Of a stretch of DNA of 64,000 nucleotides, positions 63,432 through 64,000 are shown one piece after another. Numbering within the stretch: position 1 is the first letter of the stretch; each line of letters starts with the position of its first letter. The DNA comes from Treponema sp. (GTDB lineage Bacteria; Spirochaetota; Spirochaetia; Treponematales; Breznakiellaceae). Position numbers and translations under genes: made by a program. The stretch lies in the NCBI GenBank assembly GCA_009777535.1, contig WRLP01000001.1, positions 143,951 to 207,950 of the forward strand, read 5' to 3'. Below the pieces are notes generated by a model. That model was not told the origin of the DNA, did not search any database, and saw only the letters and a list, made by a program, of their open reading frames with translations.

Positions 63432-63459
63432 CCGGACTTCTCCACAGGGAGAAATCCGG
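63432..63459 (-). terminator. terminator hairpin upstream of the GH43 array
   Basis: Arms 63432-63443 and 63448-63459 pair with one mismatch around a 4-base loop; on the - strand TTTTTTT follows. It implies another - strand gene further upstream that is missing from this contig because of the join at about 63514. Confidence 0.7.
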
Positions 63460-63514
63460 AAAAATTTGCGGGAAAGTATGGAGTATTTTGCCTTTTGTCT
63501 TGTTCTAACTCGCA

Positions 63515-63627
63515 GGGGGGGGGGGGGGGGGGGGGGGGGGGTGTTTTTTTTTTTTTTTTTCTTTTTTCTTTTTTTTTTTTTTTTTTTCCCCCCCCCCCCC
63601 CCCCCCCCCCCTTTTTTCCCCCCCTTC
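63515..63627. other. homopolymer tract, probable chimeric join
   Basis: Successive runs of about 27 G, about 44 bases almost all T, and about 24 C, then mixed T/C. This is far from the composition on either side and typical of sequencing or library artefacts. The Gly-, Lys- and Pro-rich frames over it are meaningless. Confidence 0.8.
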
Positions 63628-64000
63628 CCTAACCCTCGTTTTGAAAATACGAGTTTTACCGTGGGAAGTACCGATCGCCCATTCAGGTAGCTGATTCCAA
63701 TCAGTAATAGACCTATTCACAAAGCAGTATTTCCCTATGTCTCTTCTTTGTTTTCTGGCTCTGATTTTCCAATGATGAACGACCCTACTTAAGTAGCTTG
63801 GCGCCTGTAGCCTATCTCCTATCGCCATCCAGGCCCTGTCTCCAGTAAAGCGCCACATCTTCCGTTCCGTTCTATTAATATAATTCTGGCTGTGCATAAT
63901 TCGGCCAATTGACGACAAAGCAGCGCCGGCACATAACAGTCCGTTCTAAGAGGCAAAATTCGGGTGATTTTAAACACTGTGGAAATGGAGAAGTAAGTAC
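63628..64000 (-). mobile_element. degenerate insect non-LTR retrotransposon tail (host DNA)
   Basis: On the - strand, one frame reads RRDIGKYCFVNRSITDWNQLP followed by EWAIGTSHGKTRIFKTRVRE. This is the characteristic tail of jockey/RTE-type reverse transcriptase polyproteins of insects (FvNRtI.dWN.LP...F+.R). The upstream part is open only in another frame, so the copy is decayed. This is not bacterial; the likely source is the insect host. Confidence 0.65.

Noticed and set aside
63466..63690. Gly/Phe/Pro-rich frame over the homopolymer tract
   Set aside because: It is translation of G, T and C runs that are probably artefactual.
1..64000. tRNA genes, rRNA genes, insertion sequences, integrases, toxin-antitoxin or phage-defence genes
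   Set aside because: I looked for their hallmarks in gaps and frames and found none apart from the host retroelement fragment at the 3' end.

Overview
The window reads as one end of a contig from a wood-feeding-termite hindgut spirochete (Treponema-like, Spirochaetales). This is an inference. Its basis is moderate GC, very many lipobox lipoproteins, a cytoplasmic methyl-accepting chemotaxis protein, a YidC-sulfatase gene, an MmpL-type RND/LolA-like/barrel operon, and an unusual wealth of secreted glycoside hydrolases. The last ~370 bases look like degenerate insect non-LTR retrotransposon DNA. They are joined to the bacterial sequence through runs of G, T and C, which points to a chimeric assembly end and, indirectly, to an insect-gut sample.

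Layout. 1-20.7 kb is mostly core and housekeeping sequence: a 5'-truncated YidC-sulfatase fusion, a radical SAM/SPASM enzyme, a tRNA-modification operon (queH-tcdA-ttcA-like), a UPF0316-rluA pair, an nfeD-paraslipin pair, lipoproteins, a response regulator followed by an orphan gene tail, a barrel/LolA-like/RND export operon, a hemolysin III-type protein, a soluble chemoreceptor overlapping a small sensor-like protein, and a metallo-beta-lactamase-fold lipoprotein.

20.7-38.5 kb is a large starch/maltodextrin locus on the + strand. It has two tandem sigma70-type promoters, each with a LacI-type operator, then a structured leader ending in a terminator-like hairpin. Next come MalF (with a LacI helix-turn-helix remnant fused to its N-terminus), MalG, a GH13 amylase lipoprotein, an outer-membrane barrel candidate, a lipoprotein, a stand-alone CBM41 lipoprotein, a CBM41-CBM48-GH13 pullulanase lipoprotein, SusE/SusF-like starch-binding lipoproteins, a second amylase, a further lipoprotein, a MalE-like binding protein and a third amylase. 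The set describes capture, debranching and cleavage at the cell surface followed by ABC import. There is no SusC/SusD pair and no local ATPase.

38.5-45.1 kb holds a GH18-like lipoprotein, small membrane and barrel proteins, an SPFH-like protein, a lipoprotein and a RarA fusion protein.

45.1-63.4 kb, all on the - strand, is a tandem family of six large lipoproteins of 886-1035 residues. Each has a lipobox, an N-terminal spacer of one of two types, a degenerate Ig-like region, a GH43-type five-blade propeller of one of two subtypes, and a C-terminal LamG/concanavalin-like domain. Spacer type and catalytic subtype are combined in different ways among the copies, and most copies are separated by strong hairpins. 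This modular array and the TonB-independent Sus-like locus are the two most interesting systems in the window.
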